In this document: one piece after another, positions 7,535-16,036 of the stretch
Position numbering within the stretch: the first letter of the stretch is position 1
How the letters are laid out: the number at the start of each line of letters is the position of its first letter
From: Terriglobia bacterium
Lineage (GTDB): Bacteria > Acidobacteriota > Terriglobia > Terriglobales > Acidobacteriaceae
Length of the DNA: 34,126 bases
Reading direction: 5' to 3'
Assembly (NCBI GenBank): GCA_020073285.1
Contig: JAIQFM010000028.1
Span: forward strand, 1 to 34,126
Notes under the pieces: model-generated
What the model saw: the letters and a program-made list of their open reading frames with translations, nothing else
Told to the model about the DNA's origin: nothing
Databases searched by the model: none
Program-made: the position numbers and the translations under genes

Positions 7535-8857
7535 GTGAGAACCGTCCTCATCATTGGGCCCGATTTTGTGCCGAGCAGCATGCCTCCGGCGCTCCGCATC
7601 CGTTTTTTCGTGCGCCACCTGCCGGAGTTCGGCTGGAACCCGGTGGTGCTTTCGGTTGATCCGCGTTTCTACGAGCAGGCCACCGACCCCGAAAACGAGC
7701 GTCTTCTGCCCGATGGTCTGGAGGTCATCCGCACAGCGGCCTTCCCGGCCCGCTGGACGCGCCGCATTGGCATCGGCGACCTGGGGTTGCGCTCCATGCG
7801 CCAGCAGTGGAAGGCCATCCAGAGAATCTGCGCCGGCCGAAAAGTTGACTTGCTGCTGGTTCCCGTTCCGCCGTATCCATCGATGGTGCTGGGCCGCCTG
7901 GCGTATGACCGCTTTCGCCTGCCTTACGTCGTGGACTACATCGACCCTTGGGTGAGCGACTATTACTGGAGCGTTCCCAAGAAGCAGCGCCCGCCCAAGT
8001 GGGTGTGGGCGCATTACATGGGGAAGACGCTGGAGCCGTTTGCCATCCGCCATGTCGGGCACATCATCGGCGTGTCGAAGGGTACTACCGACTCGGTGGT
8101 TCGCCGCTATCGGTGGCTCGATGAAAACGATGCGACGGAGATTCCCTATGGCGGCGAGCCCGCCGATTTCGAGTACGTTCGCCGCAATCTGCGCTCGAAC
8201 CCGATCTTCCAGCGCGGTGACGGCCTCGTGCACCTCAGCTACGTCGGCGCCTGCATTCCAGGGATGTATGCCACCGTCCGGGCGTTGTTCGAAGCTCTGC
8301 GCCAGGGACTAATCGATAATCCCAGTCCATTCCGCCGACTGCGCGTGCACCTGGTCGGTACCACGTATTCGCCGACGCCCACGGAGCAGATCATGCCCAT
8401 CGCGCGCGAGATGGGAGTGGAGGGCGCCGTAACCGAGTGGCCCGCGCGCGTGGCTTATCTCGACGCTTTGCAGATCCTGCTCGACTCCGACGCCGTCACC
8501 CTGATCGGCTCCGACGCTCCGCACTACACCGCCTCCAAGCTGTTCCCCTACATCATGGCGCAGAAACCGCTGCTGGCAATCTTTCACGAGGAGAGCAGCG
8601 TGGTGCGGATTGCGGCGCAGACTCGCGCCGGGCGCGTGATCACCTTCAACAACGCGGACCGCCCTCCCGCCTCGAGCGTACCCGACATTCGCGCCTGGCT
8701 GGAGACGCTGCTGACTTCGCCCGCTGTGCTGCGCCCGGATACCGATTGGGACGCTTTCGAGGCCTATACCACGCGTGCCATGTCGCGGCGCCTGGCGGAA
8801 GCTTTCGACCGTGCGCTCGGCAAGGAGCGAAGGCCGAGCGCTGCTGCGGGTGGGTAG
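7535..8857 (+). CDS. GT4-like glycosyltransferase
   Basis: 440 aa from the GTG at 7535. A TTG at 7466 is possible, overlapping the export gene by 20 nt, but the family-like sequence begins at VRTVLIIGPDFVPSSMPP. GAGGAGG at 7484-7490 is too far from the GTG, so the start is uncertain. The N-terminal domain has LLVPVPPYPSMVLGRLAYDRFRLP then YVVDYIDPWVSDYYW, a usual GT4 'subfamily' motif. The donor domain includes LSYVGACIPGMYATV and SDAPHYTASKLFPYIMAQKPLLAIF, where the E-x7-E motif is degenerate. It is probably a transferase adding one sugar of the repeat, inferred from fold and context. Confidence 0.8.
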   Translation: MRTVLIIGPDFVPSSMPPALRIRFFVRHLPEFGWNPVVLSVDPRFYEQATDPENERLLPDGLEVIRTAAFPARWTRRIGIGDLGLRSMRQQWKAIQRICAGRKVDLLLVPVPPYPSMVLGRLAYDRFRLPYVVDYIDPWVSDYYWSVPKKQRPPKWVWAHYMGKTLEPFAIRHVGHIIGVSKGTTDSVVRRYRWLDENDATEIPYGGEPADFEYVRRNLRSNPIFQRGDGLVHLSYVGACIPGMYATVRALFEALRQGLIDNPSPFRRLRVHLVGTTYSPTPTEQIMPIAREMGVEGAVTEWPARVAYLDALQILLDSDAVTLIGSDAPHYTASKLFPYIMAQKPLLAIFHEESSVVRIAAQTRAGRVITFNNADRPPASSVPDIRAWLETLLTSPAVLRPDTDWDAFEAYTTRAMSRRLAEAFDRALGKERRPSAAAGG

Positions 8858-8862
8858 CTGGG

Positions 8863-8891
8863 TTGCGCGCAGCTAACCAGCTTGCTAGTAT
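8863..8891 (+). promoter_or_regulatory. weak promoter candidate before the SDR gene
   Basis: TTGCGC (8863-8868), 17 bp, TAGTAT (8886-8891), followed by GCAAC. Only moderate hexamer matches. It resembles the candidate at 10229-10257 in the string TGCTA(G/C)TAT. The leader to the ATG at 9059 would be about 160 nt. Confidence 0.22.
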
Positions 8892-9058
8892 GCAACTCAG
8901 GCATGGCGGAGCGCGCGGGTCGCGGTCCCGTGAACTTGCAGGCCATTGATGCAAAGGAAACGAATCTGGAACCAAGCCTCACCGTGATCGATTACTGCCA
9001 CCAATGCGAGGTCGCCAAGGGGGGCTCCCGGTGAAAGCTGCGGCACAAGCGTACTAGC

Positions 9059-10027
9059 ATGCCACGATCGCTTATCACCGGCGGCGCCGGATTCATCGGT
9101 TCTCACCTCGCCGAAGGGCTGCTGCAGCGGGGCGAAGAGGTTTACATCATCGACGACCTCTCCACCGGCAGCATCGACAATGTCCGCCACCTGAAAGACA
9201 GACCCAAGTTTCACTACCAGATCGACACGGTGAAGAACGAGCCGGTGCTCGCCGAACTGGTGGACGCGTGCGATACCGTGTACCACTTGGCCGCCGCGGT
9301 CGGAGTGAAACTGATCGTCGAGAGCCCCGTGAACACGATCGAAACCAATGTGCACGGCACCGAAGTCGTACTGAAGCTCGCCAACAAAAAGAAGAAGAAG
9401 GTCCTCATCGCCTCGACCTCCGAGGTCTACGGCAAGTCGAACGATCTTCCGTTCCGCGAAGGTTCCGACCTTGTTCTGGGGCCAACCACAAAGGGCCGCT
9501 GGAGCTATGCGTGCTCCAAAGCGATTGATGAGTTTCTGGCGATCGCGTACTGGCACGAAAAGCGGCTGCCAGTGGTAATCGTACGGCTGTTCAACACCGT
9601 CGGACCGCGGCAGACCGGACGCTACGGCATGGTCGTGCCCACCTTCGTCAAGCAGGCGCTGCTGGGACATCCGATCACCGTCTATGGCGACGGCACCCAA
9701 TCGCGCAGCTTCACCTACGTCGGAGACGTGGTAAATGCCCTTATTGAACTCGCCGGTCACCCCCAGGCCGTTGGCCAGGTATTCAATATTGGGAACGGCA
9801 AGGAGATCACGATCAACCAGCTCGCGCAAATGGTGAAAAAAATGACGCGCAGCGAGTCGGAGATCGTGCATATTCCGTACGATGAAGCCTATGAGCAGGG
9901 ATTCGAAGACACCTGCCGGCGCGTGCCCGACATCACTAAATTGCGCGAGCTCATCGGGTACCAGCCCACGCTCGATCTTCCGGGAATCCTGCAGAAGGTG
10001 ATCGACTTCTATTCCGGCGGCGCGTGA
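9059..10027 (+). CDS. extended SDR, NAD-dependent sugar-nucleotide epimerase/dehydratase/decarboxylase
   Basis: 322 aa. GGAGFIG at residues 8-14 is the NAD-binding loop, DDLSTG (32-37) the ribose-contacting loop, STSEVYG (119-125) the catalytic Ser/Thr region and YACSK (150-154) the Tyr-x3-Lys catalytic pair. RLFNTVGPRQTGRYGMV and GDGTQSRSFTYVGDVV are conserved in the UDP-sugar epimerase/UDP-xylose synthase branch. It should act on a nucleotide sugar to supply a precursor for the locus. The exact reaction (4-epimerase, 4,6-dehydratase or UDP-glucuronate decarboxylase) is not decided by these motifs. No strong ribosome-binding site precedes the ATG. Confidence 0.9.
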   Translation: MPRSLITGGAGFIGSHLAEGLLQRGEEVYIIDDLSTGSIDNVRHLKDRPKFHYQIDTVKNEPVLAELVDACDTVYHLAAAVGVKLIVESPVNTIETNVHGTEVVLKLANKKKKKVLIASTSEVYGKSNDLPFREGSDLVLGPTTKGRWSYACSKAIDEFLAIAYWHEKRLPVVIVRLFNTVGPRQTGRYGMVVPTFVKQALLGHPITVYGDGTQSRSFTYVGDVVNALIELAGHPQAVGQVFNIGNGKEITINQLAQMVKKMTRSESEIVHIPYDEAYEQGFEDTCRRVPDITKLRELIGYQPTLDLPGILQKVIDFYSGGA

Positions 10028-10228
10028 GAACATGCTTCCCGTTTCGCCTTACAGTTTCGTTGCAAGCTCTTTGTCGCCGTCCTATTGACGTGCCCCCCGT
10101 TACTCCCGTTGACCGGACACTTCCGGCAACGGTTCGGCCGCTCGACGCACCCAGGAGTTGTATGGGTTCGATCGCGCTCTGGCCCGCGACACCAGTAACC
10201 GAAGCGCTGCCGCCTCTGGGCAGCTCGG

Positions 10229-10257
10229 TTGTAAGTTGCCGCTAGGGCTGCTACTAT
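10229..10257 (+). promoter_or_regulatory. promoter candidate for the radical SAM gene
   Basis: TTGTAA (10229-10234), 17 bp, TACTAT (10252-10257). Predicted initiation near 10264 is consistent with either start of the next gene (GTG 10270, ATG 10321). Confidence 0.3.
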
Positions 10258-10320
10258 TGCCACACTGATGTGGGGCGCATCGTACTCCCAGGTTCGCGTC
10301 CGCCACGTATCGGTGTCTGG

Positions 10321-11316
10321 ATGAGTGTCAGGGCCGCGCTGGAAACGAAAATCGTCTGGATGACCAAGGCGCTGCGCTTTTGCCGCGCCTACTTGCAGAA
10401 CTATTTCGCCCCTAACCGTTTTCGCGCTCCTGCCGCGCCGCGCCTTTCCATCGAGTCCACCAATATCTGCAATGCCAAGTGCGTCTTCTGCGCCAATCCC
10501 GTGATGCAGCGGAAAAAGCAACCGCTCTCGATGGAACTGTTCAAGAAGGCGGTGGACGAACTGGCTGCCATGGGGTCCACCTCGCTCGACTTCAACGTCA
10601 CTATCGGCGACCCGCTGCTCGACCCGTATCTGCTGGAACGCGCCCGTTACGCCAGCCGCACCTACCCGCAGTTCAGCTCGCTCGGTTTCGTTACCACGCT
10701 GCAGTGGCTGCACCGCTTTCCGATCGACGAGTTCTGGGACTCCGGCATCAAGTGGATGTCCATTTCCACCGCCTTATCGGGACGTGAGAAGTATGCGGAA
10801 TTTTTCGGCGTGGACAAGTACGACCAGATGATGAGGAACCTCCTCACGCTCATCGAGGAGAACAGGCGCCGCGAAAAGAAAATCATCTATGTCATCCACA
10901 TCAAGCCGACCAACGAGCCTGTGGAAGCGGTTTTGGACCATCCCGACTTCCAGCGGATCAACGGCATGGTCGAGCAGGATCTCGTGGCCGAGGTCAAGAC
11001 GCGCGGTTTGTACGTGGACGACTGGCAGGGCGCCGTCAATCTTCCCCCCTACCTGAAAAAGCGTCCGCTGGTCCCACGCGCGTTCCGCCCTTGTGGGCAG
11101 CTCTTCGGGGGCATGATCGTGTACTCCAACGGGAACGTCGGCGCCTGCAATTGTCGCGATTTCGAAACCACCAGCGAGCTCACGCTCGGCAATGTGAAGG
11201 ACAACTCGCTTGTCGAACTGTGGAGCGGCGATAAGCTGGCGCGCCTGCGCTCCGACTGGCGCAGGAAAAACAAGGTTCCTGAAATCTGCAAGACCTGTCG
11301 CCACTACAATTACTGA
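10321..11316 (+). CDS. radical SAM enzyme with SPASM-type C-terminal cysteines
   Basis: 331 aa from the ATG at 10321. A GTG at 10270 would add 17 residues of low-complexity sequence, and neither start has a clear ribosome-binding site. CNAKCVFC gives Cys50, Cys54 and Cys57, the CX3CX2C site that binds the 4Fe-4S cluster and SAM. SIESTNICNAKC before it is the usual entry strand. In the C-terminal part, Cys258, Cys276, Cys278, Cys323 and Cys326 (FRPCGQ, GACNCRDFE, ICKTCRH) fit a SPASM/twitch auxiliary-cluster domain, with SNGNVGACNC a hallmark. Such enzymes do radical chemistry on peptides, sugars or cofactors. In a glycan locus a sugar or glycolipid substrate is the simplest guess, and no obvious peptide precursor lies beside it. 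Confidence 0.87.
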   Translation: MSVRAALETKIVWMTKALRFCRAYLQNYFAPNRFRAPAAPRLSIESTNICNAKCVFCANPVMQRKKQPLSMELFKKAVDELAAMGSTSLDFNVTIGDPLLDPYLLERARYASRTYPQFSSLGFVTTLQWLHRFPIDEFWDSGIKWMSISTALSGREKYAEFFGVDKYDQMMRNLLTLIEENRRREKKIIYVIHIKPTNEPVEAVLDHPDFQRINGMVEQDLVAEVKTRGLYVDDWQGAVNLPPYLKKRPLVPRAFRPCGQLFGGMIVYSNGNVGACNCRDFETTSELTLGNVKDNSLVELWSGDKLARLRSDWRRKNKVPEICKTCRHYNY

Positions 11317-11363
11317 ACCTGGCCGCTCCTCGGAACTCACTTCGGCGGCTGGGGGAGAAAGCT

Positions 11364-12134
11364 TTGTTCGCTGGGGTACTTACCGAGGTTGCTGCGTTGC
11401 TCCCTGCAGGGCTGAAGTACAAGCTCAAGCGCCTGCGCCCGGCCTACGTCAGCATTCTCAGCCGCCTTCAGCCCACCAGCACGGTCAAGACTTCGGCGGG
11501 CGAGTTCTCCTGGAAGATTGACGCCCCGACCTCGCAGCAGATTTTGCGCGGCTGTTACGAGCCGTACATGCAGGCGGCCTTTACGCGACACGTGCGTCCC
11601 GGCGGCGTGGTGTACGACATTGGCGCCCACGCCGGCTTTCATTCCCTCTTCTGCGCGCTGCTGGCGGGACCGACGGGGCGCGTAATCGCCTTCGAGCCCA
11701 ATCCTGGCAACCTCCGTTCCCTCACCGCCCAGCTCGAACTGAACCCGTCGTTGAATGTGACCGTGTTGCCCTACGCGATTCTTGACCGCAATGGCGACGT
11801 GCGCTTCGAGGCGGGAGGCGGTTCCAGCGAGGGGCACATATCCGAAGCCGGCAGTTTTACTGTCGAAGGTCGCTGTCTGGACTCTCTGGTCGAGCAGGGA
11901 AGTGTTCCCCCGCCGTCGGTCATCAAGATTGACGTCGAAGGCGCGGAAGAGCAAGCGATCACCGGAGCTCTGCAGGTCCTGAGGCGGTACCGGCCGGTGG
12001 TGTTGTGCGACCGCAACGACGATACGACCGAAACCAAGGTACGCCGCCTGCTCACTCCTCTGGACTACAACGTCATGGGCGACTGGCCCATTGTGGCTGT
12101 CGCGGCGGTCACCGCGCCCGCGACGGGGAAATAA
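11364..12134 (+). CDS. FkbM-family methyltransferase
   Basis: 256 aa from the TTG at 11364, with GGGGGAG at 11351-11357. VVYDIGAHAGFHSLF (residues 82-96) is the SAM-binding motif, RVIAFEPNPGNLRSL (106-120) the second strand and SVIKIDVEGAEEQAI (185-199) the FkbM signature. The family O-methylates sugars and glycosidic side chains, so methylation of a glycan residue is likely here. The N-terminal ~50 residues are outside the core domain. The next gene begins about 70 nt downstream, so it sits in a run of same-strand glycan genes. Confidence 0.88.
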   Translation: MFAGVLTEVAALLPAGLKYKLKRLRPAYVSILSRLQPTSTVKTSAGEFSWKIDAPTSQQILRGCYEPYMQAAFTRHVRPGGVVYDIGAHAGFHSLFCALLAGPTGRVIAFEPNPGNLRSLTAQLELNPSLNVTVLPYAILDRNGDVRFEAGGGSSEGHISEAGSFTVEGRCLDSLVEQGSVPPPSVIKIDVEGAEEQAITGALQVLRRYRPVVLCDRNDDTTETKVRRLLTPLDYNVMGDWPIVAVAAVTAPATGK

Positions 12135-12202
12135 GTCCGGAATCCACACCTTTGCGCCCTTTCCACGGCTGTGATACATACAGCAGGAGCCACTCGCACA
12201 CT

Positions 12203-13381
12203 TTGCCGTATCGTATCGCCATCGTTACGACGCACCCCATCCAGTACCAGGCGCCTTGGTTTCGCGCCATGGCGGCACATCCGGCGCTCGACTTGGATGT
12301 TTTTTTCTGCCATCAAGCCACTCCCAGCCAACAGGCCGACGCTGGGTTCGGAGTCGAGTTTGACTGGGATGTACCGCTGCTGGAAGGCTACCGCTACCGT
12401 TTCCTCAACAACGTTGCCAGGAATCCGTCCGCCAATTACTTCCGTGGTCTCGACACGCCCGAGATCGGCGACATCGTCCGCGAGCAGCGCTTCGATGCGG
12501 TCATCAACTGCGGATGGCACCGCAAAAGTTACTGGCAATCCATTCGCGCCTGCTGGAAAACCAAGACGCCGGTGATGGTGCGCAGCGATTCCACCCTGCA
12601 TACCGAGCGCTCCGCGCTGAAAGCGGCAGTAAAGCTACCGGCCTATCGCCTTTTCATCCCGCGCATGGACGCTTGTCTCGCCGTCGGCCACTGGTCACGC
12701 CAGTACTACCTGCATTATGGCGCGCGGCATGATCGCATTTTCCTGGTGCCGCACACGATTGACGAACCTTGGTTCCACAACCATGCCAAGCGCCTGGCGT
12801 CGTGCCGGCCGCAACTTCGCGCCGCGTGGAAATTGCCGGAAGACGCCACGGTATTTCTCTGGGCGGCGAAGTTCATCCCCAAAAAACGTCCCATGGATCT
12901 TCTGCGCGCGCTCGATGCGGCTGCACGAGGCGGCGCGCGCGTTCATGGCTTGATGGTCGGAGACGGGCCGCTGCGCGCCGAATGCGAACAGATTGCCCGC
13001 GACCGTTATGTGCCGGTGACCTTCGCGGGATTTCTCAATCAGAGCGAAATGGTGAAGGCCTACGTCGCCGCCGACGCTTTGGTCCTGCCTTCCGACGGCG
13101 GTGAAACTTGGGGTCTGGTAGTGAACGAAGCCATGGTGTGTGGGCGTGCCTGCATCGTTTCCGACAAGGTTGGCTGCGGCCCCGACCTCATTACTCCGGA
13201 AACCGGCGCCGTTTATCCGCTCGGTGACGTGGAGCGACTGGCGGCATTGATGTCCGAGTTGGCCGCCGATCCCGCCCGCGTGCGTTCCATGGGCGCGGCT
13301 GCGGCGCAAGAAATCGCGGAATACTCCACCGATGTCGCCGTGCGGGGAGTGCTCGAGGCGGTGCATGCCGTCGCCCGCTAG
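12203..13381 (+). CDS. GT4-type glycosyltransferase
   Basis: 392 aa from the TTG at 12203, the only in-frame start close to the conserved N terminus (RIAIVTTHPIQYQAPWFRAM). A longer frame upstream runs inside the FkbM gene and is not coding. The acceptor domain ends around PRMDACLAVGHWSRQYYLHYGA. The donor domain has FLWAAKFIPKKRPMDLLRAL and the E-x7-E region ETWGLVVNEAMVCGRACIVSD, both glutamates present. It is a retaining nucleotide-sugar transferase. Its 3' end overlaps the start of the next glycosyltransferase by 17 nt, indicating coupled translation. Confidence 0.86.
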   Translation: MPYRIAIVTTHPIQYQAPWFRAMAAHPALDLDVFFCHQATPSQQADAGFGVEFDWDVPLLEGYRYRFLNNVARNPSANYFRGLDTPEIGDIVREQRFDAVINCGWHRKSYWQSIRACWKTKTPVMVRSDSTLHTERSALKAAVKLPAYRLFIPRMDACLAVGHWSRQYYLHYGARHDRIFLVPHTIDEPWFHNHAKRLASCRPQLRAAWKLPEDATVFLWAAKFIPKKRPMDLLRALDAAARGGARVHGLMVGDGPLRAECEQIARDRYVPVTFAGFLNQSEMVKAYVAADALVLPSDGGETWGLVVNEAMVCGRACIVSDKVGCGPDLITPETGAVYPLGDVERLAALMSELAADPARVRSMGAAAAQEIAEYSTDVAVRGVLEAVHAVAR

Positions 13382-14528
13382 CAGCGCGCCGCTGAAAATC
13401 GCGCACATCGTGCCGTCGTTTTATCCTGCGCACCACTATGGCGGTCCTATCCAATCGGTGTACGCGCTCTGCAACGCGCTCGCGCGCCTGCGATGCGAGG
13501 TCCGCGTGCTCACTACGAATGCCAACGGCCTCGACGCTGTCCTCGATGTGGACACCACGCGCGAACTGCGCATGGGCGACGGCATCTCGGTGCGTTACTG
13601 CGCCCGCCGCCTGCGCCACTCGGTTTCGCCGGAGCTGCTGCGGCTGCTTTCCGACTACGTGCGCTGGGCCGACATCGTCCACCTCACCGCGGTGTACAAC
13701 TTCACCACCTTTCCCACGCTGGCCGCGGCGCGTCGCCAGTCGAAGCCGGTGGTGTGGTCGCCCAGGGGCGCGCTGCAGCGCTGGAGCGGCTCGCGCCGCC
13801 CGGGGCTGAAATCAGTATGGGAGATGATTACCCGCGGACTCGCCCCCGATGCGCTCGTCCTGCACGTCACCAGCGAAGAGGAGCGGCGCGAGAGCCTGCG
13901 GAAAATTCCCCTCGCGCGCACCGAGGTCATACCCAACGGCATTGATCTTCCCTCGACGGTTGCGCACAACCAGGGCACGGGCGCATTACGCCTCCTGTAT
14001 ATCGGCCGCCTCGACCCGAAAAAGGGACTCGAGAACCTGCTCGATGCCTGTGCGCGTCTCGCTTTCCCCTGGACCCTGACCATCGCCGGCGCCGGCGACG
14101 ACGCCTACCTGCGCTCCCTCGCCGATCGCATTCGCGCGCTCGGTTTGGAAAGGAAGGCGTTTCTGACGGGAGAGGTGCTCGCCGACGCCAAGGAGCGTGT
14201 ATTCCAAAACGCCGATCTCTGCGTCGTCCCCTCGTTCACCGAAAACTTCGCCATCGTGGTGGCGGAAGCATTGGCGCGCGCCGTGCCGGTGATAGCCAGC
14301 CATGGCACGCCGTGGCAGGCGGTCGAACCTCACGGCTGCGGCGTCTGGATTGACAACAGTCCGGAAAGCCTCGCCGCCGCCATCGCGCGCTTGCGCTCCG
14401 GCCCGTTGCGCGAAATGGGCGCCCGCGGACGCGAGTGGATGCAGCGCGATTTTTCCTGGGACACGATCGGCGCCCGCATGATGGCCGTGTACACCGATCT
14501 GTACAACGCCGGCCCTGCCGCTAGATGA
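13365..14528 (+). CDS. GT4-type glycosyltransferase
   Basis: 387 aa. The ATG at 13365 is preceded by GAGGCGG and lies inside the end of the previous gene. KIAHIVPSFYPAHHYGGPIQSVYAL is a GT4 N terminus with the acceptor-side glycine-rich loop. VVWSPRGALQRW is typical of a subgroup that handles deoxy or N-acetyl sugars in exopolysaccharide loci (family knowledge, not proof). LLYIGRLDPKKGLENLLDAC starts the donor domain, and SFTENFAIVVAEALARAVPVIAS carries the E-x7-E pair. It is a full-length, intact enzyme. The donor sugar cannot be read. Confidence 0.88.
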   Translation: MPSPASSAPLKIAHIVPSFYPAHHYGGPIQSVYALCNALARLRCEVRVLTTNANGLDAVLDVDTTRELRMGDGISVRYCARRLRHSVSPELLRLLSDYVRWADIVHLTAVYNFTTFPTLAAARRQSKPVVWSPRGALQRWSGSRRPGLKSVWEMITRGLAPDALVLHVTSEEERRESLRKIPLARTEVIPNGIDLPSTVAHNQGTGALRLLYIGRLDPKKGLENLLDACARLAFPWTLTIAGAGDDAYLRSLADRIRALGLERKAFLTGEVLADAKERVFQNADLCVVPSFTENFAIVVAEALARAVPVIASHGTPWQAVEPHGCGVWIDNSPESLAAAIARLRSGPLREMGARGREWMQRDFSWDTIGARMMAVYTDLYNAGPAAR

Positions 14529-14690
14529 CCGCCGCCCGCCTGCAGCCGCAGCGCATCGCCCTCGTGAGGCAGTCGCCTCGAGTTGCCACTGCATTGCGGC
14601 ACTGCGGCCACCTGTGGTACTAAGTCTGCGGGTACTGTTCATCGCGTTTCAGAAGTTGTGTTGCACGCGGCCATTCAAGCCGCACCCACA

Positions 14691-15530
14691 ATGTTAAGCG
14701 ACGTTACTCCACTGATTCTGACCTTCAACGAAGCGCCAAACATCCGGCGCGCGCTGGAGAAATTGGCATGGGCCAAGCAGATTCTAGTCGTGGACAGTTT
14801 CAGCACGGATGAAACCCTCGACATCGCGCGCAGTTTTCCGCAGGTGCGGATCGTACAGCGTAAATTCGACACGTTTGCGGGCCAGTGCAATTTCGGACTT
14901 CAAAAGATCAACACGGAATGGGTGCTTTCGCTGGATGCGGATTATGTTTTGTCGGATGAATTGGATTCCGAATTGCGCGAACTCAAGCCAGATGGGGATG
15001 TTGCCGGATATCGTGCGAAGTTTGTCTATTGCATCGACGGGCGCCCCTTGCGCGCCTCGCTCTATCCGCCGCGCACCGTCCTCTATCGCAGGACACGCGC
15101 GCGCTATCGTGACGAAGGACATGGACATCGAGTTCGGGTGGACGGATATGTCGCCGAACTGCGCTCGCCGATCTTCCACGACGATCGCAAGCCGCTCGAC
15201 CGCTGGCTCCATGAACAGAACCGCTATGCCGTACGAGAAGCGGAATATCTCTTTGCCGCGGAGAGCAAGCCGCCGGGAGCGGGTAGCAGGAAGCCTGGAC
15301 TGGGAGAGATGCCGGCGCTGAACTGGCGGGATCGCATCCGAAAGAAAGTTGTTCTCTCGCCCATTCTGATTTTCTTTTACACCTTATTTGGCAGGGGACT
15401 GATTCTGGACGGCTGGCCGGGTCTTTATTACGTTTTCCAGCGGACGCTCGCGGAGATTTTACTTTCATTGAGGCTGATGGAAAGCGAAGCTGCGCGCGGC
15501 AGAGAATCTCCGAGTGGAAATCGAGATTAG
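14691..15530 (+). CDS. GT2-type glycosyltransferase (GT-A fold)
   Basis: 279 aa from the ATG at 14691. No strong ribosome-binding site is seen and the frame stays open upstream. LILTFNEAPNIRRALEKL (residues 8-25) is the GT2 nucleotide-binding strand, VVDSFSTDETLDIA the first Asp motif, and SLDADYVLSDEL the DxD-type metal and donor site. The C-terminal ~60 residues include VLSPILIFFYTLFGRGLILDG, a hydrophobic segment that could hold the enzyme at the membrane. It resembles the lipopolysaccharide core beta-glycosyltransferases of the WaaE/KdtX type. It is the only inverting-type transferase seen in the locus, so it would make a beta link. Confidence 0.86.
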   Translation: MLSDVTPLILTFNEAPNIRRALEKLAWAKQILVVDSFSTDETLDIARSFPQVRIVQRKFDTFAGQCNFGLQKINTEWVLSLDADYVLSDELDSELRELKPDGDVAGYRAKFVYCIDGRPLRASLYPPRTVLYRRTRARYRDEGHGHRVRVDGYVAELRSPIFHDDRKPLDRWLHEQNRYAVREAEYLFAAESKPPGAGSRKPGLGEMPALNWRDRIRKKVVLSPILIFFYTLFGRGLILDGWPGLYYVFQRTLAEILLSLRLMESEAARGRESPSGNRD

Positions 15531-15724
15531 GACAAGTACCGGCGATCGTTTCGCGCCGCAATCCCCAGCTCCGAGACCGCCGCTAATCCTGTTTATTGTC
15601 ACTCCCGCCCGGCCGCGCCGAACGCGGTTTTTTTCCACCGCCAGGCTCGCCGCCCGGTCCCGTCTTCGTGTTATTCTGCGGCTCACGTTATCGTTTCGCG
15701 CGTGGGCGTCAGCGACATCCTTGA

Positions 15725-15922
15725 ATGAGTTCCGAGCCTAGCGACGACCGGCCAAAGGCGCGGGAATCCCATTCCCGCCACCACAGCTCGCGGCGCTGGC
15801 GGGTACGCAAGCATCCCTTGTACGTCGCTCTCTTGCCTTACAAGCGCCAGTTGAAGAACTTGCTGTTGCTCTGCGGCGTGGTGGTCTTGAGCTACATGGT
15901 TTGGACCATGCTCGCGAAATAA
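15725..15922 (+). CDS. small single-span membrane protein, unrecognised
   Basis: 65 aa. The first 44 residues are polar and basic (many Arg, His, Ser) with no fold I can name. Residues 45-62 (NLLLLCGVVVLSYMVWTM) form one transmembrane span, leaving three residues (LAK). This gives a basic cytoplasmic tail followed by a C-terminal anchor. The ATG at 15725 has no clear ribosome-binding site. The gene lies between the GT2 and the carbamoyltransferase, whose promoter begins just past its stop. It may be a real small gene or a chance frame. The anchor at a fixed place in a membrane-linked pathway favours the former. Confidence 0.5.
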   Translation: MSSEPSDDRPKARESHSRHHSSRRWRVRKHPLYVALLPYKRQLKNLLLLCGVVVLSYMVWTMLAK

Positions 15923-15948
15923 ACCCGCTGTCCTGATCTCCTCGGCTA

Positions 15949-15978
15949 TTTACGCAGCGGCACACCTTTCACTACAAT
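15949..15978 (+). promoter_or_regulatory. promoter of the carbamoyltransferase gene
   Basis: TTTACG (15949-15954), 18 bp, TACAAT (15973-15978), leaving a leader of about 50 nt to the TTG at 16037. Sequence around the -10 is nearly the same as at the export-gene promoter. Confidence 0.45.
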
Positions 15979-16036
15979 AGCTCCGCGATCACGCCACGGT
16001 GAGCTCCCAACCACAATCTTCAGGCAAGGAGAATGC

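Noticed and set aside
8903-9034. 43-codon frame with a CHQC motif, upstream of the SDR gene
   Set aside because: No ribosome-binding site, no family resemblance, and only weak promoter signals. It could be a peptide substrate of the radical SAM enzyme, but it lies 1.3 kb away and this cannot be supported.
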